Assembly: GCF_000002865.3 (NCBI RefSeq)
Contig: NW_001865043.1
Coordinates: 1,347,742 to 1,411,741 of the forward strand
From: Monosiga brevicollis MX1
Taxonomy: Eukaryota; Opisthokonta; Choanoflagellata; Craspedida; Salpingoecidae
Length of the DNA stretch: 64,000 bases
Reading direction: 5' to 3'
The stretch's first letter is position 1. Each line of letters starts with the position of its first letter. The notes beneath the pieces were generated by a model that worked only from the letters and a program-made list of their open reading frames with translations, was not told the DNA's origin and made no database searches. Below are positions 25,501-35,514 of this stretch, piece by piece. The position numbers and the translations under genes were made by a program.

Positions 25501-26269
25501 GACCGGGGCCGCAGTCGATTTGGCTGCGGTCGACAATGATACTGCCAGCAATGCAAGTTTGGCCGAGGCAGAGCCAATTTTGAACGGGAGCATCGCACAC
25601 GAAGGCCATGCGCTGCATGCATCCGACGTGCCTGACGCTTCCCCGCCAACCGGGACGGCCTTGGAACAGCAAGCGGCCGGCGAGCAGCCGGCCTCTGATC
25701 TGCGCGCAAGTCCATCGGCACAGGGAGATATGCCGTCGCAATCTTGGCTGACTGGTCAGCCCGTTTGTGACGACGAGCTGGAACAGGCCCTGTTTGAAAC
25801 CATGGACACGCTTCTGGATCGCCTGAAGGAGTTGTTAAAACCAACGCGCGTGTACACGAGCCACATCAGTGAACATCCATTGCGCGGCTATACGACACGC
25901 TGCCTGGACTTTGAAGCTCCCTCCTGCCATCAAGCCTGTCCACCGGAGTCCTGGCTGCAACTTCGACTCTGTGCTGCAGGTCAGCTGGTGGCCTGGGAGG
26001 GTAGCAGTACCACACAACCCCGCATGTCGGCACTGGACCGTGAGCTAAAGCGGTTGAAACTCCTGACTGTTCCTCGCGAAGAGATGCCAGCCATGCACGC
26101 AAACGAGCGCGTACTCTACCGCTGGCAGCTTCCGGCGACGACCACTGCATTCTTGCCCCATGTGCGTTCCGGGCACTGTCGAGCCACGGTCACGCTCGAG
26201 AATGTGGCTACGGCTAGCACCGCATCACCCACATTGCGCCTCGAAGTTGTTGTCATGGCCCAGACCTGA
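22518..26269 (+). CDS. uncharacterised large acidic/helical protein, assembly gap in an intron
   Basis: Exons joined in phase: 22518-22555 (MASGALASSMAM), 22647-23167, 23279-24090, 24160-24412 and 24705-26269. The intron 24091-24159 is 69 nt, so retention would keep the frame. Exon 2 has a basic nuclear-type motif (LPKRPRLHP), then an acidic low-complexity run of Asn-Glu and Glu-Asp dipeptides coded by GAGAAC/GAGGAC repeats (about 22940-23056). Exon 3 and the first part of exon 5 are leucine-rich helical segments (DLLVPILEARRHD, HRALTKFVLLIMHSN). An Asp/Ala-rich linker with EDDDDAS leads to a C-terminal globular part ending in LRLEVVVMAQT. A 50-N gap (24489-24538), flanked by G-runs, lies in the last intron, so an exon could be missing. 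The family is not recognised. It may be nuclear (inference). Confidence 0.7.
24452..24555. other. assembly gap (50 N) flanked by G homopolymers
   Basis: Ns occupy 24489-24538. Long G-runs lie on both sides, with a short T/G/C stretch on the left. The gap is inside the intron 24413-24704 of the preceding gene. The G-runs probably blocked sequencing, and their true length is unknown. Confidence 0.95.
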
Positions 26270-27276
26270 CGACCCGAGCAACAATGCACGCCCGACAAGG
26301 CATACTCACTCACGATCGCTCATTGTTTGAGCACGTGGTGAGGAACCTTAGACGGAACACGTTACCAAGGGCTGTACTATAGGAAAACGGGAGAAAAGGC
26401 AGGAAAGAATGAGGGAAGAGATATGAACCGAAACAGGCGCGAAAAGAAGCCGAGCTTTTCAAAAACGCGCACGGAATTGCAAACACGACATGGCCGGCGA
26501 GGAACCAGCACGTTTGGATCCCACAACGCATGCCACGTGGAGCAACACGCTTGTCTCTTGAAGATATCCCCCCAACCTTTTGAGGGCGCCGTCAACCCAA
26601 GTATCACGAACAACATGCAAAAAATAATAATTAAAATCTAAAAAAAAATATTTTTATGTAAATTTTTGTTACAATTTGTCTGATGGCGGCGCGCTTCGTG
26701 TCATGGTGGCTCGCGATTGGCCAGTAGCTCCTCGTGAAGGGCAGGTGCCTGATGTCAGAGGTCAAGCCTGGCAGAGCCACAGCAAGTGGGTTGGCGTGAG
26801 GAGCGGTGATTTAAATTGGTGGAGGCTCGCAATTCGTTTGTCGCAAGCGTCACCCCCGTGGAGCCAGATCTTACAATATACTGCCACGAAGACGAAACAA
26901 TTGACAATTGGACCCAGAACTGGAGACTGGCTTTCGCCCATCACACAGTCCTACCCGTAAAACGCCTTCCGCATGTGCCAGTGAGAAAGGCATCACGCAC
27001 AGGCACTCGACCCGAGAGAACGAACCAGCAATGGACAGCCGACACCGCTCGCTCGCTCGCATCGATCCCAATTCATTCAACTGTGATCACGTGCATGCAC
27101 GCACGCATGTATCATTGGTACAAAAGCTCCTCTTCTCTCTCTTTTTATTTTTTACGCCCCGCCTTCCGCGCGCGCGCCTCAGTTTGGCAAAGCAGGCACG
27201 CTGCATGTACCGGCAGCTGGGCTTCATGGTGCATCTTTTTTGAACATCAGATGGCGTGCTGGGGCCAACCATCAAG
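26270..27276. other. intergenic region, no gene seen
   Basis: Lies between two plus-strand genes. An AT-rich island (about 26616-26680) with A- and T-runs probably includes the 3' end of the upstream gene. The longer frames here have no protein-like composition. No GA tract was seen. Confidence 0.6.
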
Positions 27277-30200
27277 ATGCGTCGTTTGGTCCGCTTCGCT
27301 GTGCTTTCACCACTCGTGTTTCTCAGCCTTCTCCTGTTGTGGTGGACCTGGCCGCGAGGTATACCATGTTTGCTCGGCGAGCTGCTCGACGCGGCGGGCT
27401 GGACCAGGCTTCAACACTCATCCTCTGGTGTGGATTGGATGTGCATCCAGGAACTGGCAAGGCCATGCACGCCGGGACAGGGGAAGGGCCACTGGCTTTC
27501 CCGTTCGATGAAGTGGTGGAGAAGAGAACGAAATCAAGTGCCGGAAACATGGCTGTGCCGAGCAAGCATACCAGTGACAGCGGCTCTTTGGCACCCACCG
27601 CGGCCTTGCTCCCTATCGGCGCGCAAGTGGGGGCAAAGCCAAGCAAAGTAGATTGGAATTTGGCTGAGCGCCATGGTGGGCACGAGCAGGCAGCCGAAGA
27701 ATACCGGCAAAAGAGGCCTGATGGCCACGCGGTGGATCAGCTTGATGTAATTGCTCAGCCATCGGCCGCTCTCACTCATCGGGGCCGCGCTGAGACTGAG
27801 GATGCCAGGAGCAAGACTGCCGCCAAGCTTGCTTGGCCGGATGCTGATGTAGATCTGGGTGATATCCCCAAAAGGGCCTTGAACGACGATCCAGTCTTGG
27901 ATGATGACGATGGCGACGCTGAGGCATTGGCGTATGCCACCGACGATGATGATGCTGGGCTCAAGAGTGATCCAGCAGAAGCGGCAGCCAGGTTGCGCGA
28001 TGTTGCTGAGTTGCAAGGTCGTCTCGACAACGCGCAAAGGGGGGTGGGAGCACCGCTAGACCGCCACAACCAGTTAGACAATCCTGGGCGTGTGGGCCTA
28101 GCTCAATCCAATTTGACTCAGCCTCGGAACTCAGATGGTGGCGATGCACTTTTGATGGCAGCGGATCCTGTCAATACGATGCATTCGTCCATGAAGCTAT
28201 GCAGGTATGTGTGCGCCACGCATGTTCGTCTTCCTGGCCTCGTCACCTCAATCGTGTCATGGTGGTAGACCCGGTCGAGATGCGATGTGCCATTGTCGGC
28301 GAGACTGCCATGAGTGCTTCTACGATGATGCTCTCGAGGTGCGCATGTTGCATGCGCTCTTCGTCCCTTTCTTCGTTTCACGTTTCGGAAGACAATTCAC
28401 CCTCTCAATGCTTTGGTGGTTGGGTCTGCATCCAGCAACTGGGCGCGTGCACGATATGCCGCAATGCCAGGTTTTTATGGAAGGGATCTTGTGTGGCCTC
28501 TTGTCCTACCGGAACCAAGGGCGGTGAGGCCCTTCGCGTTTGGTGGCAATCAACTAGAGTCGCTTTTTAGATTTAGTGCACGGCTCACGCTCCTTTTGGG
28601 GCTCTCCCACGGCCCGTGGCCTATACCCCCTTGTCTCCTAAATTGCTCAATTTGATAGCGGGGCACGGCAACTATGAGAAGCACTGCGTCATCTTAGAGT
28701 CTGGTGCGGGCAAGGCCAAGGCCGAGCAAGGCGTGGTCGGCATCCGCACGACCAAAGCGAAGTCAGCTGTGCGAAGCGTTGCAGCAGATGCGCGCTGCAC
28801 CGACTGTGTGGTGGGTGCTTGCGACGCAGCGGACGGCTGTCTGGTCTGCGCCAATTTCAAGGTTAGATGCAGGGTCTTGCATTTCACAATGCCCAGCGAA
28901 TTGGCATTTCGCCAATATGCAAGCCGGGCTTGCAAAGCCGACTCTTACCGGGTAACGTACGTTTGCGTAGTATCGTTTCAAGGGTCGATGCGTGGCGACC
29001 TGCCCCAAAGACATGCTGGGCAGCGGATCCGACCGTTTGGGTCGACGCTGTGTGAATCGCTTTCAGGCGGAGGCGGACTCCCTGTCTCAGGTACGCCATG
29101 ATGCGAGGACGTGAAGGCTGGCGCCGGTGCTCATTTGCGTCTGCCTTTGGTTCCCATGTTCTCCATGACCCCGCTAGGAGGAAGCTGGGCATTCCATAGC
29201 CAAGGCAGCAAGCGCAGGTCCCGTATCCATATCCTGGAATCTGGACATTGCTCCTGCACAAGGTGGGCTCAGCGTGTTGTATTTCAGGCCCACCTTGACC
29301 GGGGGTGACAAATTTGAGGTGTCTAAAACGGATTTTTTAATGGTTTGCTTCTGGGCATGCGGTGTGGCGCAGCGGAAATCACTGTCTTGGTCGGTGCGAC
29401 AGTGACCTGGGTCATTGATGGCCGGCATTCTATTACAAGTGGAACCCCTGGTCACCCTGATGGTGTGTAATGCCTGCACAGAGGCTTCGTGTGCACAACC
29501 TACGTTGCAGGTTTAGAGCCAGGTTTAGCTACGGTCATCCATTTTTTTATGGGACGTAGGTACATTCAGCAGCGGGGCGCCCGGCGCAGTCAAGCAGTTC
29601 TCGTATCGCTTCACGCAGCCGGGCGTGTTTCCGTATTTTTGTCGCTCCCATTCAGGTAAGTTGTTTGGTTGGTCACGCAGTGAGCCCGAACAATGCTCTG
29701 CATGCTGGCATGGTGTGATCCCACCATGTGGCACTCGGCTGGGGGCTACCGGACGCAACGTAGGTCGAATGCAGGGCAAAGTGACAGTGTTGGCTGCCCG
29801 GGCCAAGGCACCAGCCGCCGATGCCACTTACGTGCAACTCTTCAAGGGAAAACGCGCGGGGGTGGCGAATCCACAACGCTTTGATACAGGTATGGCGTGC
29901 AACGTGACGGTGATCGGCATTTGACATTCCTCTGGGTATGCGGGCTGCAAGACGTTTTAAGCTCATGTTGACCTGGATGATCCTGTAGCCATGCAAGCCG
30001 ACTTCATTGTGTTTGAGCAGGCCAACCTATCTCTCGAGGCTTGCCAGACCGTCTGTACACGCCAAAGTGCTTGCCGCGGTTCGTGGCTCTGTGGAGCAAG
30101 CAAAAGTGCCGAGGCAGGGTTGACGTGACATGCTGACTTGATGCGGTATGCGCCTTTGATGCAGGGGTGTACTATTTCGTTGCGTCGCGCCGTTGCCGGG

Positions 30201-30298
30201 GCCTAGCCAGCTTCGGTGTGGCGGGTATAGCCACCAACATCAATGCTGATAGCTACGCCAAGATTGCTCAATCGCTGCGGGCAATCGAGCCCGTGTGA
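27277..30298 (+). CDS. membrane-anchored furin-repeat / blue-copper (cupredoxin) protein
   Basis: Twelve exons join in phase to about 645 residues: 27277-27358, 27451-28204, 28269-28338, 28436-28523, 28659-28861, 28971-29090, 29178-29262, 29373-29462, 29560-29655, 29764-29889, 29989-30078 and 30165-30298. Exon 1 encodes a basic start (MRRLVR) and one hydrophobic segment (FAVLSPLVFLSLLLLWW), a signal anchor or signal peptide. A polar, acidic stalk follows to about residue 280. Residues about 285-430 are cysteine-rich and furin-like (CTICRNARFLWKGSCVASCP, CLVCANFKYRFKGRCVATCP). Residues about 455-545 form a plastocyanin-type domain: ITVLVGATVTWVIDGRHS, then FSYRFTQPGVFPYFCRSHS, then GRMQGKVTV. 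The four type 1 copper ligands (His, Cys, His, Met) can all be placed. A PAN-like cysteine tail (EACQTVCTRQSACRG) ends the protein. Copper binding is inferred. The last donor (30079) was chosen on phase and consensus. Confidence 0.75.
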
Positions 30299-30825
30299 AG
30301 CCAACCTGAGACCGCCGCACGATGGGAAGATTAAGTTATAATTATTAACATAGGGGACGAGCATCAAAGCTATGAAGCGTCCATATCAAATTGATCTAAA
30401 AAGCTACGCAGAACCTGCCTCAGGCCTTTGAGGCCATGGCGGTGCCAAGGTCAAGGTTGCGGTACCTGGGAGCCTTGGTGGAGGCAAGGGCCAGCGGGAG
30501 ACTGTCGGAGCAGACCCATGTGCTTAGGCTCTCCTCCCAAAGCCACACTTTTTTTTTTTTTGAACATTTCCTTTGAGGAGGTGACCAAATGTTGTTTTTC
30601 GCTGATCTCTGATTCGTTTGTTATACTCATCTCAATCTCTGTCTTGCGTTGCGATGTATTGACTCTCTCTGATTGCCTTGATTCTTTACCCTTTTTGATA
30701 CACATTTTCGCGATCATAAGTGCCTTTCTCTGTTCCTGTTTCAGTTTCTGGCTCCCTCTCTCTGTCTCTCTGTCTCTCTGTCTCTCTGTCTCTGTCTCTC
30801 TACTTTTCTGGTCAAGACCGGCGCG
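30299..30825. repeat. intergenic region with CT-rich repeat
   Basis: Lies between two plus-strand genes. A pyrimidine tract of CTCTCTGT units at about 30746-30800 lies just upstream of the next start codon. A T-run is at 30549-30561. No gene was found. Confidence 0.7.
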
Positions 30826-32878
30826 ATGAATGATGAGGTGCGAGTGATGGCGGCGCCTGGGGCACAGACCGTAGAGGAGACAGACCTGCTATCCTCGGTG
30901 GGAAGAGCGCGTGGGCTGGTGGTCAAAAGAATTTTTGGTGTGCTTCCCTCATGTGGTGATAGACGGTTGTGCAAGTGTTCAGCGGTCAGGTGCTGACCCA
31001 GGCTCAGCAGGTGAGCTTTTTTTGAGGTGACCCCCGGCGATATGTGGTCGCCGCCCGCACCCAGTGCATGGCATTCCAGTCACGGCAGGGGATCGCCCAT
31101 GATATGCGCCCCTTTCTGTTGATAGAGCCTGATCAACGAGCTCATTACGGAGATCGGCCGGGCCGATGCCCTGCAAGTGCGACACGCAGCCATCGCCGGC
31201 CTGGCCGCTCAATCCTACATCCAGTCGCAGGCTCTTGGTGATCCTACGGTGCGCCGCCTGGGAACAAGGCTTGGTGGTTGGGTCCAAGCAAACTGCACAC
31301 TCTGTAGCCTGACCCTGTTTGCTTCTCATCTCGCACTAGCACGATGATTTTGTGTTGTACCGCAACCTCTTGCACTCCTTTGAAGCCAATGTACGTGAGC
31401 ACACTCGTGCACTTGCCTGCACCCGCCCGGCCCCCATGTGCGCCTGTGCGTGCACTCACCAAAGCGCTTTGCTTAGTTTGACAAACTCCCAGCCGATTAT
31501 CAATGGCGCTCACAAATGCCGGCGACTCCCATCACTCCAACAACATCCAAGACTTCGGTACGCCGGCGCAGCCTTGCCCTGCTGCTGCATTGACCTTGTT
31601 TATTTTATTCACTGACATCCCACTTGACGCACCACCTCCCGTGGTCCGCGCCCACAGCTCAAAAACAGCCGTCGGCGTCAAAGCAGCTTGCAAATCGAGT
31701 AAGTGTCTTTTGTCATGCCATTCACTCAAACCTCGGCCCGCACACAAGCCAGCTATCGTATATTTCGCACCCGTGGGAAAATTGCTCAGCGAGCAGACCA
31801 TCCAAAGTGTGAATAGTATCGGGTCTTATGAACTGCAATGTGTTTCTTAGTTTTGTGGAGGTCAAGGGGCACCTCGAGCCGTACGTTTAAGCATTGCACT
31901 GGAGCCTGTCTGTTGCCGCCATTCTGGCCCATATTGATACGTGCCGGTAGCTGACGGCTGTTTTTTTTTTTTTTTTTTTCTCAATAACCTCTTTGCTCAA
32001 ACTGTGGGGGCACGATGGTATAAACATGTGGGCACACTAACACGGAGCGCAGTGATCCCATCAGCTGCTGTGTTTGGATCGGTGCACAGGCGCAGCTGTC
32101 CCAGTGTCCCGTGCTCGGTCGGCACGCGGTCCACCGCTTTATCCAATTGCTTGAGAAAAAGTGAGCCACATGACAATCTCGCTGCTCGAGTCCTTTGACG
32201 TGCTCATCCGAATGATCGTGCCTCGGTCATAGCTTCGCCATGCCACGGGACGCGCTCTACTGCTTGACGACCTATGTTAGCTTGCCTGCACCCGTGGAAG
32301 AGCTCGAACAGCTTTTGGCAGCTGTCGAAGCTTTTGCACAGCCCCGTTGCTACGATCTTGTTCTTGAGGTACGGGCTCCCCGAATAGCAAAGAAGCGTGT
32401 TCCGTCACAGCTCATTCCCGACCAAAAATCTTGGAGCTCGCCTCACCCCCCTGGTTTCTCTTTGACATATCGCATGTGTATCGTTGGCATCCATGGTCAG
32501 GCCGTTCCGGCAGGTCGAGCCAAGCTGCAGGCGCTGCGCGCCCCGTCTGTCGTAGAACAACTTCGCCACTTGGGTCTGGTGATGGGCACTTTGCCACAAG
32601 CCGACGGTCAAACGGCGCTCCCAGAGGTCAAGTCGCTGGCCAGCGAGTCCTCACCCGCGGTGTCGGCCGTGTCACCCGCGTCACAGCCAAACGCAGTGAA
32701 CGAAGCACCAGCTAATCCAACCACAGCACGCGCAGAGCAGTCATCGGCGCAGCCAACAGCAACCAAGACCTTGGCGCCCACAGCATCATCAGAGATCTCC
32801 CAGCCGGCCCGTGAGGTGGACTTTATGGCTCCTGTCACCACAAAGCGACCGAGTGAAGTGCTGGAATCGATCGTCTAG
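30826..32878 (+). CDS. uncharacterised protein, about 9 exons
   Basis: Starts at ATG 30826 (MNDEVRVMAAPGAQ) with exon 1 ending at a GT donor after AAAAGAATTTTTG. Following exons encode VFSGQVLTQAQQ, SLINELITEIGRADALQV, HDDFVLYRNLLHSFEAN, FDKLPADYQW plus a Thr/Pro-rich piece, a basic NSRRRQSSLQI, FVEVKGHLEP, then AQLSQCPVLGRHAVHRFIQL. The penultimate exon gives DALYCLTTYVSLPAPVEELE and the last ends in a Ser/Ala/Pro-rich tail at TAG before 32879. The early part is helical; nothing matches a family I know. The donor after HLEP is ambiguous: the strong GTACGT breaks phase with the next exon, and a weaker GTTTAA three bases later keeps it. It converges with the next gene, whose proposed end is under 100 bp away. 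Confidence 0.6.
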
Positions 32879-32962
32879 GAAAAGAGCCCGTGGCCGTATC
32901 GATGCCGTCCCGGCCAGTCAAGGGTGTCGTGACCGGCTGTGTGCAGGCCAGACCGCACATTT

Positions 32963-34555
32963 TTAATTCAGATTATTCTTGTTGTTTGAGCTGACAACTT
33001 CAATGTACTGGGAGCCATCTTCACGAACATCTGTTCGGTCAGTTTTGATGACGAGCTGGCTTTTAGTCGAGCGCAAATGAACTTTGGGACACTCTGTCGA
33101 AGGAGCAGCAGCGGACCAGGCGGAATGAGAAGGAACGAGAAAAGATAGAAAAATGAATTGTTTTCCAATGCTGCTTGCGCACAAATGCAGAAAGGGTGCA
33201 CTCAGCGCGGTCAAAAGAACAAACAAACAAACAAAATGGCGGCCGACAGGGGCGATCAGAAGTACGAGGCCAAGTACATGAGACAGCATCAGATTGGAAC
33301 AAAAGAGAGAGGAGACATCAGACGGCCGAGCAATGTGCTCAAAACAAGGTGAGAGTCTCACAGGCGAGCTGGTTCTGGCCACCGGTATAATAAGACTGGC
33401 AATTATTGCCGCAGGTGCTATCGGCGTTGTTGGTGCAATGTACACTACCAGAGCAAGGGATATCCGTGCAACCTGCGCAGGTTGGGTAGCAGTTAGCCGT
33501 CGTGTCCGATGCTCAACTCCAAAGTCAGACCCTCTTTTCGTTCCCCTTCTCTTCGATACTTTTTGTTGTTTCTTCTTGCAAGAAAAGAAGAGAGCACATC
33601 TTGGCAGGACAAAACACACAGCATGGCAGTGGGGGAGCGAGGCAGCAAGGGTCGTGGCGTACGTACGTCGGCAAATGAGTGTATCGGTCAAGTCGACGTA
33701 GAAGCCTGGGCCACAGGCGCAATTGGTGGGAGCAGTGCCACAGGTCGATGCTTTGCAGGCATTGGTCGAAATGCAATCGTCTGCAAGGCGCATCGGCACA
33801 TTGGCAGGCAATATGTGGTAAGGATTGAGGCCAGGAAATGGTGGACAGGTACGGGCAGCGGCGCGGGGTGAGCAGCGCACCACTAGACCAATGCAGGGTC
33901 ACGGGCGTGGCCGCATTGTTGGCTTGGTCCCGCGCAAAGATCTGAAACTGGTGGCGACCGGCAGGGAGAGGTGGAACATCGACCTGCATGACACCGGCGG
34001 CGGTGGCGTCATTGTTGCAATAGGCACGAGTGCCGGCGTCCAGCTGGCAGAGCCAGACCACGGGCTCGGTGCTGGTGAGGCGAAGAATAGAGGTCGCGCT
34101 GGGCGCCACCACCAGGTTGGGCTGGGCAGCAACTGTGAGCGTGGGAGCTGTCAGGTCGATGGTCCAGTTCAGGATGACCTGTTGTCCATTGTTGGTGGCG
34201 ACGGTGAATGTGTGGAAGCCCTCGCCCAGGTTGTCGGCGGTTGTGAAAGGAGAGGTGCAGGGCGCGGTGGCAGCGCCATCCAAGCTGCAGGCAAAGGTGG
34301 TCGTAAAGTCGGCTGTATCCTCAAACGTAAAAGTGGCAATCTGGCTGTTGACCACGGAGGCCGGCGCATCGGCGGGCGTGCTTGCAATCCCGTCATCTCG
34401 ACGCGCCACCAGCGACCCTTTGGAAAGCGATTGGTGAGCGAGGCGATCGGCAGTATCGCCCACACGGGACAAACCAGCCCCACGAACAACTTACCCTGGG
34501 TGGCGCTTAGCACCTGCAAAACAAGGGCTGTCGCCAGCAAGAGATGACTCGGCAT
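32963..34555 (-). CDS. secreted/surface protein with bacterial-type Ig-like repeats and Cys-rich modules
   Basis: Exon 1 starts at ATG 34555 and encodes a clean signal peptide (MPSHLLLATALVLQVLSATQ). A phase-1 intron joins to a long exon with two beta-sandwich-like repeats. The first has TFTFEDTADFTTTFACSLDG, then APCTSPFTTADNLGEGFHTF, then NWTIDLTAPTL; the second has LCQLDAGTRAYC and PLPAGRHQFQIFARDQ. This pattern (CSLDG, PCTSP, GxHxF, TAP) is common in bacterial surface proteins. Two further in-phase exons carry cysteine-rich EGF-like modules (NDCISTNACKASTCG with CACGPGFYVD, and CTDIPCSGSVHC). The 3' end is uncertain. Either the frame stops near 33343 soon after NQLACE, or a final exon near 32963-33094 with a good acceptor adds a basic tail ending at TAA 32963. 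No transmembrane exon could be placed with confidence. Confidence 0.68.
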
Positions 34556-34993
34556 GGTGGCGGCAAAGCACTGGACTGTTTGCAACGCGGATTCTGTTCG
34601 TTCCCAGCCCAAAGCGACGGACAAAGTAACGATCCAGTTCGAAAAACAGAAGCGATAGGCTCGAAAAGATCAACAGGCAAAAGCCAGCAGCTCCCAGGCA
34701 CCAAAAGGGCAACCAACAGAGAGCAAGACGCGCGCAGAAGGAAATCCCCGCCTCGCAACAGATTTGCCTGCAAGCAAGCATTGTTCTCTCGGTGCTAAAA
34801 ATAGTGTCTCGTACAAATGCTGACAATTGAGCCGGAGTGCCCAAGTTGGCAACAAGCTTGAAACACTGCTTGCTTTGGCGCGCTGCGGAAACCCCAAAAA
34901 TAGGTGCTTGAAGTTACTACGAGCTGTCGTTGGAAACCGCATAAACCAACATTATCAAGACATTTACTGAATTATCAGCATGCACAGAGAGAG

Positions 34994-35085
<92 letters not shown>

Positions 35086-35514
35086 TTTTTTGAAGACGTC
35101 GACCGAGCTGGCTGCGCTGAGCGCGGGTGTGCTTCTTCCGGCTGATGCTTCGTCCGGCTGATCCTTGTGGAACTAGTTCGAGGAAGAGAAGGGGGAGGGG
35201 ATATGGGGAGGTGAGCACGGAGGCACGCGTGGAAAATTGGTACCTGTGTGGGCCGTTTTATCTCATTTTTGATAGAGGTGGGATGGCTGAGCCGGGACAG
35301 GTCGTGCGAGCCTCAAGTCACAAAGTTGGCCTTTTCCCTCCTGCCTCGACTCTGTCGTCGTCCAGCAGCGCCCTCAATCCCACACGTATACTGCCTTTAT
35401 TTTTCTTGTGCGCAGCCAAGGGATTGGGAGCTGATTTACGAAGACCCCCAGCTTGGTGTCGATTCGACCCCCTAGCTATACCGCCCGCCCTCCCAGCTCG
35501 CCCATCCCATCATC
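34556..35514. repeat. divergent intergenic region with (GA)n tract
   Basis: Lies between the Ig-like-repeat gene (minus) and the HACE1-like gene (plus). A nearly pure (GA)n tract covers about 34986-35079 and ends in a T-run (35080-35090). No gene was found. Confidence 0.85.

Noticed and set aside
26676-27511. Candidate gene of about 230 residues
   Set aside because: Composition is not protein-like, no splice-consistent extension was found, and the real first exon of the next gene (27277) overlaps it in another frame.
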